A stretch of DNA of 64,000 bases from Hymenobacter gummosus (GTDB lineage Bacteria > Bacteroidota > Bacteroidia > Cytophagales > Hymenobacteraceae): assembly GCF_003970915.1 (NCBI RefSeq), contig NZ_RXOF01000023.1, forward strand, positions 45,927 through 109,926. The letters run 5' to 3'. The notes beneath the pieces were generated by a model. The model was not told the origin of the DNA. It ran no database searches and saw nothing but the letters and a program-made list of their open reading frames with translations. Of this stretch, positions 50,613 to 60,714 are shown piece by piece; the first letter of the stretch is position 1, and the number at the start of each line of letters is the position of its first letter. The position numbers were made by a program, and so were the translations under genes.

Positions 50613-53600
50613 CTAGAAGTCGTAGCCCAGCGAGAGGTAGAATTTCGGGCCTTTCTCCACCCCGTTTTCGCGGGCCCAGGCCACGTCCAGCTTGCCGTAG
50701 AAGCCCAGCAGCGTGGTGCGCATACCCGCCCCGTAGCCAATCAGGAAGGGGTTCTGGAAGTTGGTCACGGTGCCGGAGAAGGCGTTGAGGCCGCTCGGGT
50801 CAATCTGCACGGTGTTCACCGAGTTGTTGAAGTTGAACGGGTTGACGCCGCTGTAGGCCGTGCCCGCATCGGCGAAGCCGGTCAGCTGCAGGTTGCGGAA
50901 GAAACCGGAGTAGATGGGCTTGCGCGAGAGGTACTGAATGATGGGAATGCGCAGCTCGGAGTTGAACAGCACGTATTTCGGGCCGGAGCGGGCGTTGTAG
51001 TTGAAGCCGCGCAGGTTGGTCACGAACTGCTGGTAGAAGAAGTCGGCCGGCGAGGCGCCGTTCTGCGGGGCCACCTCGCGGCTGTCGTCGGTGCGCTGGT
51101 TTAGCCAGTTATCCATGCCGCCGAGGCGGAAGACCTTGGGCGAATTGCCGAAGAACTGCCCGTAGCTGGCCCGGTTGGCCCAGATAATCTGCCGGTGTAC
51201 CTTCTGGTAGTGGCGCACGTCCACGTAAATCTTGCCGAAGTCCTCCTCCGAGTTCTTCATCTGCTTCAGCTTCAGCACGCCCACTTTCATGCGGGTGCCC
51301 TCCAGCATGTTCACGCCGGTGGCAATGGAGTTGTCGAACACCAGCTCGCCGCTGCCGCCCAGGAAATGGTCCCGCCGGTCGGAGGTGCCCAGGTCGTCCA
51401 GGTTGGAGTACAGCGAGTTGACGTAGCGCAGGTTGCCGCGCACGCTGATGTTGTGCGAAAGCGGGTACGAAATGCCCGGCGTCAGCTCGTAGCGGCCCAT
51501 GTACAGGTTGCCCGACGTCTCGTTGGCCACGTAGTAGCTCTGCTTCTGGAAGCCGATGCTCCAGTCGTAGCGGTGCTTCAGGTTGGTGTACTCCGCAAAC
51601 ATGTTGCTGGTCCGCAGGTCCGTCAGGGCGAAGATGCCGGCGCGGATGCGGTGGTCCTCCATCAGGTCCGACATGGTAGCCTGCCCGATGAAGCCGAAGC
51701 CCAGCAGCGGGTCGGTGTAAATGGTCGACACCACGTTGTCGAGGCTGAAGCGGGTGTCGTAGGGCACCGGGCCGGTGATGCCGGGCGTCACGGCCGTGGG
51801 CTTCTGCACCACCGTGGGCGTGCGGCGCTGGCGCTGAATGCGCGGAGCATCCTCCTCAAACTGGTAGTCGCTCACGTTCACGCCCTGGTCGGTGCGCTGG
51901 GGCGGCCGGATCTGCTGCACGCCGCCGGCCAGGTTGGAGCCGCTGGTGGCGGGTTGCGGGGCCGGAGCTGTCGGCTTGGGCCGGGGCCGGCTGGCCGCGG
52001 CCGAGCGGTCCTCCAGAATTTCCTGGCGGGCCGTCTTGCTCAGGGTCAAGAACTCCGGCAGCTCGTACTTCGGGTAGGAATACACGAAGTCGCGGGCGCG
52101 GTCGGCCGCCACAAAGCCCAGGGCCCCGGTGGTGGCGTTGTAGTCGAAGCTCTTGAGGTTGTTGATGAAGTTGGTGACGGGGCTGCGCTGCCGGGTCGTC
52201 AGGTTGTAGCGGTACACGCTGCGCACGCCGCTTTCCTCGCTCAAAAACAGCAGCTCGTTCTGCGACAGCACGCGCGGGCGCGTCTCGTTCGAGATGGTAG
52301 CCACCAGCTGCTCCACCGGCTGGGCAGCGCCGTCGAGGCGGTAGCGGAACAGGTCGTAGTTGTTGACCACGCCCTTGAAGTTGCCCTTGGCCGTGCCGGC
52401 CGAGTCCAGCCAGCGGTTGGAGCTGAAAATCAGCGACTGGCCGTCGGGCATGAACACCGGCTGCACGTCGTCGAACACGTCGTTGGTCAGGCGCTCAGGC
52501 TGGCGCGAGCCGGCGCGCAGCAGGTACAGGTCGGCCTGCCCGTTGCGCACGCCGCTAAAGGCCAAGGCCTTGCCGTCGGGCGAGTAGCCCATGCTCAGCA
52601 CCTGCGAGTAGGGGTTGAACACGCTGCTGCCCCGGTCGCCGATGAATGGCAGGGACTCTTTCAGGCGCACAATAGCGCCGAAGGGGCCGCTGTTGGAGGA
52701 GCGCACCCGCAGCACCATCTTGCCGCGGGCTTCTTCGGCCACGGCCAGCTGAGCGTTGTTGCGCCAGGCCAGCACCGGCAGGCGGCGGTCCACCTCCTGG
52801 TCGGGCGACTTGTAGCCCCCGCTGTACACGATGTGCTTGCCCGAGCCGTCGACGTTGGCCACGATTACGCGGTAGCGGCCGCGGTCGGTGGTGGTATAGG
52901 CCAGCAGCTGCCCGTTGGGGCTGATGACGGGCTCGTTGAACGAGAGGCCGCGGCGGTTGCGGTTCATCAACTGGTGCTGCTCGTCGGGGTGCTGCAGCAC
53001 GGTTTCGGGCTGGGCGTTCAGCTGGCGGTAGTAGGCCAGCCAGTCGCGCAGAAACTGCTTGTAGGGCACGTTCAGCGAGGAGCTGATGCCCGTTTCCACG
53101 TCGCGGGTGATGCGCGTCAGGTTCAGAATGTTCTGGACGCTGGTGTAGCCGTAGCGCTCCGCAATGTAGTTCCAGAGGCTCTGGCCGGCCAGCTCGGGGT
53201 TGCGCACGAAGAACTGGGCCGCCTTGTCCTTTTCAACCTTCTGCGTCATGTCGCGCATGTAGTCGTCCATTTCCACGCTCCAGCCCTCGGCGGCGTAGGC
53301 CGAAGCCCCGCCCACAAACCAGTCGGGCAGCTGCAGCAGGTAGCTGCTCTGGATGACTTCCTTCAGCGAGCCGCCGTACATCATGTCGTTGAGCAGCACC
53401 TTGGTGACCTGGTAGCTCAAATCGCGCTTAAACAAGGTCTGCTGTCCCTGAAACGCCAGCTGCACCTTGGTCATGCGCAGCAAAGACGTCTCCCCGCCCA
53501 TCGAGTACTTGTCGTCGTTCAGGCCCACGTTGCTCTGGCGCAGGTCGCCCACCGAGTTGTAGAGCATCACGGTGGTTTTCGAGTACGGGTAGTAGCCGAT

Positions 53601-53870
53601 GAGGGAGGTAATGCGCTGCAGCTCCTGCTCGGCGTACTCGGCGGCGCGGCGGGCCATGGCTTCGCCGCCCTGGTAGTAATACACGTTGAAGTTGGCCGTG
53701 CTCAGCAGCTGCCAGTCAAAGTTTTTGTACTGGATGCGGGTGCGGCCAAAGCTTTCCTGCGCCGTCTGGGCCTGCACTGCCCCGGCAGAGGTCAGAAACA
53801 CCAGCCCCAGGGCCGGCAGGCTCAGCATGCCCCGGCGCAGGCGGGGCGAGAAATCGGACAAGTGCATCAT
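50613..53870 (-). CDS. TolB-like propeller protein with C-terminal outer-membrane barrel
   Basis: The 1085-residue protein has a signal peptide (about 1-35) and an alpha/beta region (40-290) resembling the gluzincin-like part of such proteins but without a HEXXH motif (QVTKVLLNDMM at the expected place). A PD40/TolB-type propeller follows (about 310-590: FNEPVISPNGQLLAYTT, MGYSPDGKALAFSG, DDVQPVFMPDGQSLIFSS), then a Pro-rich linker (630-700) and a barrel ending LSLGYDF with terminal Phe. It is presumably anchored in the outer membrane with the propeller in the periplasm. The exact role is unknown; similar Bacteroidota proteins are labelled TolB from the propeller alone. Confidence 0.8.
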   Translation of the reverse strand: MMHLSDFSPRLRRGMLSLPALGLVFLTSAGAVQAQTAQESFGRTRIQYKNFDWQLLSTANFNVYYYQGGEAMARRAAEYAEQELQRITSLIGYYPYSKTTVMLYNSVGDLRQSNVGLNDDKYSMGGETSLLRMTKVQLAFQGQQTLFKRDLSYQVTKVLLNDMMYGGSLKEVIQSSYLLQLPDWFVGGASAYAAEGWSVEMDDYMRDMTQKVEKDKAAQFFVRNPELAGQSLWNYIAERYGYTSVQNILNLTRITRDVETGISSSLNVPYKQFLRDWLAYYRQLNAQPETVLQHPDEQHQLMNRNRRGLSFNEPVISPNGQLLAYTTTDRGRYRVIVANVDGSGKHIVYSGGYKSPDQEVDRRLPVLAWRNNAQLAVAEEARGKMVLRVRSSNSGPFGAIVRLKESLPFIGDRGSSVFNPYSQVLSMGYSPDGKALAFSGVRNGQADLYLLRAGSRQPERLTNDVFDDVQPVFMPDGQSLIFSSNRWLDSAGTAKGNFKGVVNNYDLFRYRLDGAAQPVEQLVATISNETRPRVLSQNELLFLSEESGVRSVYRYNLTTRQRSPVTNFINNLKSFDYNATTGALGFVAADRARDFVYSYPKYELPEFLTLSKTARQEILEDRSAAASRPRPKPTAPAPQPATSGSNLAGGVQQIRPPQRTDQGVNVSDYQFEEDAPRIQRQRRTPTVVQKPTAVTPGITGPVPYDTRFSLDNVVSTIYTDPLLGFGFIGQATMSDLMEDHRIRAGIFALTDLRTSNMFAEYTNLKHRYDWSIGFQKQSYYVANETSGNLYMGRYELTPGISYPLSHNISVRGNLRYVNSLYSNLDDLGTSDRRDHFLGGSGELVFDNSIATGVNMLEGTRMKVGVLKLKQMKNSEEDFGKIYVDVRHYQKVHRQIIWANRASYGQFFGNSPKVFRLGGMDNWLNQRTDDSREVAPQNGASPADFFYQQFVTNLRGFNYNARSGPKYVLFNSELRIPIIQYLSRKPIYSGFFRNLQLTGFADAGTAYSGVNPFNFNNSVNTVQIDPSGLNAFSGTVTNFQNPFLIGYGAGMRTTLLGFYGKLDVAWARENGVEKGPKFYLSLGYDF

Positions 53871-53904
53871 AACAGCTGCAAAAGGCAGGGCGGGAGAGAG
53901 AAGG

Positions 53905-54999
53905 TCAGGCGGGCGTCGCGGCTGGCGGCAAGGTAACCGGATACAACGCCTGATAACGAATAATATTGACTTCCGGCCACAGTTCCGCGCCGGTTTCTAA
54001 GGCGTCGGCCAGCAGCTCCGCCAGGCGGGGCGCCAGCAGCACACCTTTCGAACCCAAGCCGTTGAACACGGCCAGCGCCGGATGCGCCGGATGCGTGCCC
54101 AGCAGCGGCTTCCGGTCGCGCACGGCCGGCCGGATACCCGCCCGCTGCCCCGTCACCCGGAAGGGCGTGCGGGTCAGCTCGTGCAGGCGCTGGCTCAGCT
54201 CCGCGCGGGCTTCGGCCGTGGGCTCGGGGCTAAACGGGGGCCAGCGGTACGTCGCGCCCACCCGTACGCGCCCCTCGCCGACGGGCACTACGTAGGCGCC
54301 GCGGTTGAGCACGTAGTCGGTGGGCAGGTCGGGCGCTTCCACGTCGAGCACTTCGCCCTGGTTGGGAGTCAGCGGCAGCCAGCCAAACCACGGATTGGCG
54401 GTGGCGGCGTGGCCTTCGCAGAACACCACGCGCCGCACGCGCAAGCCGGGGCCGTAGCTGGCACCGCCTGCGTCGGCAACAAGCAGCTCGGGCTTAAAAG
54501 TTTCGGCGCGCAGCCAGCCGTTTTGGCGGCCGTCTTCGGCCAGCCCGTCGAGCATGGCCGCGGTGTCGAGCCAGCCGCCGTGGCGCAGCTCCAGCCCGCC
54601 GAAGGGCTGCTCCAGACCGGGCACTTCCGGCAGGGGCTGGGCGGGGTCGGCCACGTAGTCGCCCCAGGGGTTGCCGGCCGAGCGGGCCAGCACGTCGTTT
54701 TGCTCGCGCACCGAGCCGAACAGCTTCAGAATGGGTTTTTCGTGGTAAAGCGGGCGGCCCAGCTCGGCTTCCAGCTCCTTATAGAACGCCCGGGCGGCGG
54801 GCAGAAAATCCTGGATGCGCCAGGCCAGGGCAAACCGCTTGCCGGCCACGGGGTTGATGAGGCCGGCCGCCACCCGGGTGGCCGAGTCGGGCTGGTACTG
54901 GTCGAGCACCAGCACGCGGCGGCCGCGGCGGCGCAGCGTGTAGGCCAGGGTGGCCCCGGCCAGGCCGTGGCCGATGATGAGGTAATCAGCTTCTTGCAT
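53905..54999 (-). CDS. FAD-dependent oxidoreductase (DAO family)
   Basis: The 364-residue protein has a dinucleotide-binding motif at the N-terminus (DYLIIGHGLAGATLA) with LVLDQ ending the second strand, and the C-terminal DAO elements RAGIRPAVRDRKPLLG and FNGLGSKGVLLAPRLA. It likely oxidises an amine or amino acid; the substrate is unknown. The ATG at 54999 is chosen over a GTG six codons upstream because FAD-fold homology starts at once. It is divergent from the MBL hydrolase gene. Confidence 0.86.
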   Translation of the reverse strand: MQEADYLIIGHGLAGATLAYTLRRRGRRVLVLDQYQPDSATRVAAGLINPVAGKRFALAWRIQDFLPAARAFYKELEAELGRPLYHEKPILKLFGSVREQNDVLARSAGNPWGDYVADPAQPLPEVPGLEQPFGGLELRHGGWLDTAAMLDGLAEDGRQNGWLRAETFKPELLVADAGGASYGPGLRVRRVVFCEGHAATANPWFGWLPLTPNQGEVLDVEAPDLPTDYVLNRGAYVVPVGEGRVRVGATYRWPPFSPEPTAEARAELSQRLHELTRTPFRVTGQRAGIRPAVRDRKPLLGTHPAHPALAVFNGLGSKGVLLAPRLAELLADALETGAELWPEVNIIRYQALYPVTLPPAATPA

Positions 55000-55100
55000 T
55001 GCGGGCAAAATACGCACTTTGCCCGGCCATCCGCGGCCGATTGCGTAACTTACCCTCCCGTTCTTTGCCTGCCCTTCACGGCGGGCTTTTCCCTTTCTGC

Positions 55101-55745
55101 ATGATTGTTTCGGGCTTTACGTTCAACGCCTTTTCCGAAAACACCTACCTGCTGCACGACGCCACCGGCGCCTGCGCCATCGTCGACCCCGGCTGCTACG
55201 CGCCGCAGGAACAGCAGGCCCTGAAGCAGTTTATCGAAGCGCAGGGGCTGCGCGTGGAGCTGCTGCTGAACACCCACTGCCACATCGACCACGTGCTCGG
55301 CAACCAGTTTGTGCTCGACACCTGGCCCGGCACGCCCTTCCTCATTCACGAGGCCGACGCGGCCACGCTGCGCGCCGTGCAGACCTACGCCTCCAATTAC
55401 GGCTTCCCGCTCTACGCCCCCGCCGAGCCCACCGGCCGGCTGACGCCCGGCGAGCCGCTGCGCTTCGGCGAGACGGAGTTGCAGGTCATTTTCGCCCCCG
55501 GCCACGCGCCCGGCCACGTGGTGTTCTACCACGAGCCCACCAAAACGGTCATCGGCGGCGACGTGCTGTTCCGCGGCAGCATCGGCCGCACCGACCTGCC
55601 CGGCGGCGACTTCGACACGCTCATCCGCAGCATCCGGGAGCAGCTCTTCACCCTGCCCGACGACGTCACCGTGTACCCCGGCCACGGCCCGGCCACGACC
55701 ATCGGCCACGAGCGCGCCACCAACCCCTTCCTCCGCAGCAAATAA
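55101..55745 (+). CDS. MBL-fold metallo-hydrolase (glyoxalase II-like)
   Basis: The 214-residue hydrolase has the metal motif THCHIDH (H59, H61, D63, H64), then APGHAPGHVVFY, GGDVLFRGSIGRTDLPGGD and the final VYPGHG histidine. This is the YcbL/GloB-like branch acting on thioesters or related compounds. The ATG at 55101 starts MIVSGFTFNAFSENTYLL, the usual N-terminus. It is followed 6 bases later by pssA, so both are probably co-transcribed. Confidence 0.9.
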   Translation: MIVSGFTFNAFSENTYLLHDATGACAIVDPGCYAPQEQQALKQFIEAQGLRVELLLNTHCHIDHVLGNQFVLDTWPGTPFLIHEADAATLRAVQTYASNYGFPLYAPAEPTGRLTPGEPLRFGETELQVIFAPGHAPGHVVFYHEPTKTVIGGDVLFRGSIGRTDLPGGDFDTLIRSIREQLFTLPDDVTVYPGHGPATTIGHERATNPFLRSK

Positions 55746-55751
55746 TTACCG

Positions 55752-56507
55752 ATGGCTATTAAAAACCATTTGCCCAACGCGCTGACCTGCCTGAACCTGC
55801 TCTGCGGCTGCGTGGCGCTGACGCTGATTCTAGGCTTTGACGCGGGATTAGCCACTTTTTCGCAGCAACCAGCTTTTTTGCGCTGGCATCCGATGGTGAA
55901 TGCGGCTTTTCTCATCGGTATTGCCGCCGTAGCCGACTTCTTCGACGGCCTCGTAGCCCGGGCGCTGCACGTCTCCTCCCCTATTGGTAAGGACCTGGAT
56001 TCCTTAGCGGATATGGTGTCGTTCGGCGTGGTGCCGGGCGCCGTCCTGTTTAAGCTGCTACAGTACATCCTGCCGCAGACGCAGCTGCCCAACAGTCTGG
56101 CCTACCTGGCTTTCACCGTGAGCATCTTTTCGGCCCTGCGCCTGGCTAAGTTCAACAATGACACCCGGCAGTCCGACTCTTTTATCGGGGTGCCGACGCC
56201 GGCCAACACCATGCTTATCGTGTCGCTGCCAGTTATTCTGGCCCACGACAAGTTCGGCCTGAGCGGGCTGATTCTGAACCCCTGGGTGCTGCTGGGCCTG
56301 ACGTTTCTGATGTCGGGGCTGCTGGTGGCTGAGTTGCCCTTGTTCGCGCTGAAGTTTAAAAACTTCAAGTGGCAGGACAATTCGCTGCGTTTCGTGTTTC
56401 TGCTGTTGAGCTTGCTGCTGCTGGTGCTGCTACAGGCCGCGGCCGTGCCGCTCATCATTCTGTTGTACGTCGTGCTGTCGGTCGTGCGGCGGCCGGCCAA
56501 GGCATAG
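55752..56507 (+). CDS. pssA: CDP-diacylglycerol-serine O-phosphatidyltransferase
   Basis: The 251-residue membrane enzyme makes phosphatidylserine, the precursor of phosphatidylethanolamine. The CDP-alcohol phosphotransferase motif is complete: D62-FF-D65-G66-LV-A69-R70, eight residues, G79, D83, D87. The N-terminus PNALTCLNLLCGCVALTL is typical of PssA type II. It is the second gene of a pair with the MBL hydrolase gene. Confidence 0.94.
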   Translation: MAIKNHLPNALTCLNLLCGCVALTLILGFDAGLATFSQQPAFLRWHPMVNAAFLIGIAAVADFFDGLVARALHVSSPIGKDLDSLADMVSFGVVPGAVLFKLLQYILPQTQLPNSLAYLAFTVSIFSALRLAKFNNDTRQSDSFIGVPTPANTMLIVSLPVILAHDKFGLSGLILNPWVLLGLTFLMSGLLVAELPLFALKFKNFKWQDNSLRFVFLLLSLLLLVLLQAAAVPLIILLYVVLSVVRRPAKA

Positions 56508-56639
56508 CGGCCACACAATATTTTCCGGCTCAAGTAGTTCTATGGTCCGATAACTGAACGCACCGGCCGGAACGATTGTTGAGGAGGCCGCCGGGCGGCT
56601 TGTTTTGCAGCGTCACACCACTCTGTTTTTCTATCGTTT

Positions 56640-59600
56640 ATGCGGTTTTCTACTTCGTTGCTGCTGGTCGTACTGTTGGGCTGGGCCTGGCAGGTGCGCG
56701 CCCAGCAGCCGGTCACCCAGGTTAGCCTGCAGTGGAAGGGTCAGGCCAAGATATTCCCGCGCGGTCCGCAGGCCGTGAAGGTGCCCACCTTTGCCGGGGC
56801 CTCGTACGCGCCGGGCCAGTGGCTGCCCAGCGTGTGGCTGTCGATAGAGGGCTACGCCACCGACGTGCAGCTGCAGAACGCCCAATACGAAGCCTTTACC
56901 GCGGCCGAAGCTGCGCTGTTCAACGGCGCTCCGACTACGGTGCCGGGCATCAGCCTGCACCACGGCTTGCAGAACCGCCAGTACCAGACCCGGGCCCGGG
57001 TGCCGGCCGTGCGCCGCAATCCGCAGAGCGGGCAGTTGGAAAAGCTGGTCAGCTTCGGCTACACCTACCGCAACGACACGCCCCCGCAGAGCCGCACCAC
57101 CGCCCGTACCTACGCTACCAATTCGGCCCTGCGTAGCGGCGACTGGTACAAAATCGGGGTAACCAATACGGCCCTCGGCACCGGCACCGTCTTCAAGCTC
57201 GACAAAACCTTCCTGAGCACCCTCATGGGCCAGGCGGCAGTCCAGAGCCTGGACCCGCGCAAGCTGCAGCTCTTCGGCTACGGCTTGGGCATGCTGCCGC
57301 AGGCCAACAACATCGACCGTCCCGACGACTTGGCCGAAAACGCCATCTACTTCGCCGACAACGGCAGCAACAACGCCACTTTCGAGGACAACGAATACTT
57401 CCTGTTCTACGCCCGCGGCCCGCACACCTGGTCGTACCGGAGCGTAAACTCGACCTCGACGCCGCGCTTCATGCACGAGCAGAACCTCTACTCTGATACC
57501 ACCTACTACTTTATCAACGTTGGCACCACCAACGGCCGCCGCATCAGCGCCCAGCCGGCCGTCAGCGGCACGGCCACGGCCACCATCAGCGAGTACACTG
57601 ACCACTTCTTCTACGAGCGGGAGCTGATTAACCTGCTGCGCTCGGGCCGCCGCTGGCTGGGGGAAGGCTTCAACAAGGACGCGCAGAAAACTTTCAGCTT
57701 CGCGGGGGTTTCCAACCTAGTGCCCGGCTCGCCCCTGCTCGTATCCTCGTCGGTAGCCGCTACGGCCCTGCCGCGTACGGGTGGTACCAACTTCGAACTG
57801 CAGCTCAACGGCACTTCCCTGGGTGCGGCGCAGCGTGTGATTCCGCAGGGCTGCGACCCGAGTACCCCCGACTGCCACCCGGAAGTGGCTATGTTCAACC
57901 TCGCCACCTACACGACGACGGCCCCGAGCGGTACTTCTACCCTGCAGGTGGGCCTCACCTACAAGGGCGCCATTTCCGACCCCGGTGCCGTGGGCTACCT
58001 CGATTACCTCGAAATCCAGGCCCGCCGCCAGCTTACGCTCGGCACCGAGCCCCTGGAGTTCCGCTCCCTCGATAACATCGGGCCGAACAAGTTCAGCACC
58101 TTCGCGCTGCAGAACGCCCCCGCCGGCACGCTGGTGTGGGACGTGACGGACCCGCGGCAGGCCCAGAGCGTGGCGCACACCAACGGCCGCTTTCTGGCCC
58201 GCACCGACGCCCTGCGCGAGTACGTAGCCTTCACGCCCAGCGCCAACTTCGCGGTGCCCCGCGCCTTTAGCCGCGTGGCCAATCAGAACCTGCACGCCAT
58301 TGGGGCTACGGCGCCCATCGATTTGATTATCGTCACGCCGCAGATATTTCTGGCCCAGGCCCAGCGCCTGGCCGAGCACCGCCGCACCTACGACGGCCTG
58401 CGCCCGACCGTGGTAACCACCCAGCAGATTTACAACGAGTTCAGCTCCGGCGGGCAGGACATTACCGCCATCCGGGACTTTATTAAGATGATTTACGACC
58501 GGCCCAACGGCCGGACCGGTCGCCTGTACGTAGTGCTCTTCGGCGACGCTTCCTACGACTACAAGGGCAAGCCCAGCAACGACGAACACATCCGAGCGGG
58601 CAACGGCTTGTTGCCCAGCTGGTGGACCAGCCGCCAGATGCGCGACATCGAAAACCAGAACTTCGTGCCCACCTACGAGTCGGTGTCTTCGTTTGCCCGC
58701 GTAGGCGGCACGCTGGAAGGTCCGTCCTATTGCAGCGACGATTACTACGGCTTTCTGGACGATAACGAAGGCGAATGGTCGGAAATAGGCACCCTGGCCA
58801 GCGCCGACATGCTCGACGCCGCCGTGGGCCGCCTGCCGATTCGCTTCCCGCAAAATCAGCCCGGCTCCGTCGCCATGGCCGATGCGGTGGTCAACAAGCT
58901 GATTCAGTACGACGACAAAACTTCCCAGGGCAAATGGCGCAACCGCCTCACCTTCGTGGCGGACGACGGCGACTACAACCTGCACCTGACGGATTCCGAA
59001 ACGTCGGCCAACCTGCTGATGGCTACCAAGCCGGCTTTCAACATCGGGAAGGTGTACCTCGACATGTACCCCCAGCAGAGCATTTCGGGCGGTCAAAGCT
59101 CCCCAGATGCCAACGCGGCGCTGGACGCGGCCATTGAGCAAGGCTCCCTGCTGGTCAGCTACGCCGGCCACGGCGGCCCCTCGGGCTGGACCGATGAGAA
59201 GATGCTGACCAATGCCTCGGTGCTCCAGCTGCAGAACCGCCAGAACCTCACGTTTATGTTCACCGGCACCTGCGACTTCGCCTGGTACGACGACCCGCAG
59301 GTTAAATCCGCCGGCGAGCAGGTGCTGACCGACACGCCCGGCGGCGCCATCGGCCTGCTCACCACCACGCGCCTGGTGTACGCCAACAACAATCAGGCCC
59401 TGGCCCGCGCCTTCTATGCCGAGTTGTTCCAGCGTAACGCTGCCACCGGGCAGTGGCCCCGCCTCGGCGACGCGCTGGTAGCGGGTAAGGACAACGATTC
59501 GCAGGACGTGTACAACCGCAACTTCACCCTGCTCGGCGACCCGAGCATGCGCCTGGCCATGCCCTACTACTCGGTGCGCGCCACCCGCATCAGCAACGCC

Positions 59601-60665
59601 GACGACCCCACGCACGCGCCCATCGACACCCTCCGGGCGTTGCAGCGGGTGCTGCTGGAGGGCGAGGTGGTGCACCCGGTTTCCTCGACCCGGCAGAATT
59701 TCAACGGCGAGGTGCAGGTGACCGTGTACGAGAAGCCCTCGACCGTGCGCACTTTGGCCAACGAAAACCCGGGGTATGAGGCCAGCGTGCCCGTGCAGAA
59801 GGATGTGGTGTACGACGGCAAAGCGACGGTGACCAACGGGCAGTTCCGGGTGCAGTTCGTGGTGCCCAAGGACATCAACTATAGCTTTGGCTTCGGCAAA
59901 ATCAGCTTCTACGCCAACGACCCGGCCCAGAACGTGGACGCCCACGGGGCCAACGCACGCATCGTCGTCGGTGGCGCCAGCACCACGGCCCTCAACGACA
60001 GCATTCCGCCGCTCATCCGCCTGTTCATGAACGATGACACCACGTTCGTGTACGGCGGGCTGACCCCGCAGAGCAGCATGATGCTGGGCTACATCAGCGA
60101 CGACAGCGGCATCAATACCGCCGGCACCGGTATCGGCCACGAGCTGACGGCTACGCTCGACAACGACCCCAGCAAGGTGACCGTGCTCAACGAGTACTAC
60201 ACGGCCAACCTCAACTCCTATACCAGCGGCAAGGTCCGTTACCTGTTCAAGAACCTGTCGCTCGGCCCGCACGTGCTGCGCGTCAAGGCCTGGGACACGT
60301 TCAACAACTCCTCGGAGAAGGAAATCGAGTTCATTGCTGCCCGCGACGAAAAGCTGGCCCTCGACCACATCTTCAATTACCCCAACCCCTTCGCTGGCCA
60401 CACCACCTTCCTTTTCGACCACAACCGCAGCGGGGAGGAGCTTGATGTGCAGGTGCAGATTTTCACCGTATCGGGCAAACTGGTGCGCACCCTTTCGGCG
60501 CACCTGTTCAACAGCGACTCTCACGTGCGCAGCATTACCTGGGATGGCCGCGACGACTACAATGATCAGCTGGCCCGCGGCGTTTATGTGTACCGGCTCA
60601 GCGTACGTGCCCCGCGCGACGGTTCGCAGGTCAGCAAATTTGAAAAGCTGGTGCTGCTCAACTAA
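56640..60665 (+). CDS. porU: Type IX secretion system sortase PorU
   Basis: The 1341-residue surface protease has a signal peptide (ending VRAQ), a large N-terminal beta region, a gingipain-like C25 catalytic domain (about 560-980) and C-terminal beta domains ending with a T9SS-like region (FNYPNPFAGHTTF to LEKLVLLN-type end). The catalytic pair is H844 in YAGHGGPSGW and C878 in TGTCDFAWY. PorU cuts the C-terminal sorting domain from cargo and joins the mature protein to a lipid anchor. It is followed by porV, its outer-membrane partner. At least three sorting-domain proteins are encoded in this window. Confidence 0.95.
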   Translation: MRFSTSLLLVVLLGWAWQVRAQQPVTQVSLQWKGQAKIFPRGPQAVKVPTFAGASYAPGQWLPSVWLSIEGYATDVQLQNAQYEAFTAAEAALFNGAPTTVPGISLHHGLQNRQYQTRARVPAVRRNPQSGQLEKLVSFGYTYRNDTPPQSRTTARTYATNSALRSGDWYKIGVTNTALGTGTVFKLDKTFLSTLMGQAAVQSLDPRKLQLFGYGLGMLPQANNIDRPDDLAENAIYFADNGSNNATFEDNEYFLFYARGPHTWSYRSVNSTSTPRFMHEQNLYSDTTYYFINVGTTNGRRISAQPAVSGTATATISEYTDHFFYERELINLLRSGRRWLGEGFNKDAQKTFSFAGVSNLVPGSPLLVSSSVAATALPRTGGTNFELQLNGTSLGAAQRVIPQGCDPSTPDCHPEVAMFNLATYTTTAPSGTSTLQVGLTYKGAISDPGAVGYLDYLEIQARRQLTLGTEPLEFRSLDNIGPNKFSTFALQNAPAGTLVWDVTDPRQAQSVAHTNGRFLARTDALREYVAFTPSANFAVPRAFSRVANQNLHAIGATAPIDLIIVTPQIFLAQAQRLAEHRRTYDGLRPTVVTTQQIYNEFSSGGQDITAIRDFIKMIYDRPNGRTGRLYVVLFGDASYDYKGKPSNDEHIRAGNGLLPSWWTSRQMRDIENQNFVPTYESVSSFARVGGTLEGPSYCSDDYYGFLDDNEGEWSEIGTLASADMLDAAVGRLPIRFPQNQPGSVAMADAVVNKLIQYDDKTSQGKWRNRLTFVADDGDYNLHLTDSETSANLLMATKPAFNIGKVYLDMYPQQSISGGQSSPDANAALDAAIEQGSLLVSYAGHGGPSGWTDEKMLTNASVLQLQNRQNLTFMFTGTCDFAWYDDPQVKSAGEQVLTDTPGGAIGLLTTTRLVYANNNQALARAFYAELFQRNAATGQWPRLGDALVAGKDNDSQDVYNRNFTLLGDPSMRLAMPYYSVRATRISNADDPTHAPIDTLRALQRVLLEGEVVHPVSSTRQNFNGEVQVTVYEKPSTVRTLANENPGYEASVPVQKDVVYDGKATVTNGQFRVQFVVPKDINYSFGFGKISFYANDPAQNVDAHGANARIVVGGASTTALNDSIPPLIRLFMNDDTTFVYGGLTPQSSMMLGYISDDSGINTAGTGIGHELTATLDNDPSKVTVLNEYYTANLNSYTSGKVRYLFKNLSLGPHVLRVKAWDTFNNSSEKEIEFIAARDEKLALDHIFNYPNPFAGHTTFLFDHNRSGEELDVQVQIFTVSGKLVRTLSAHLFNSDSHVRSITWDGRDDYNDQLARGVYVYRLSVRAPRDGSQVSKFEKLVLLN

Positions 60666-60714
60666 GTTTTCCTCGTTTTCCTGATTTCGAATTCCCCGAC
60701 TTTTTCACTCGCGT

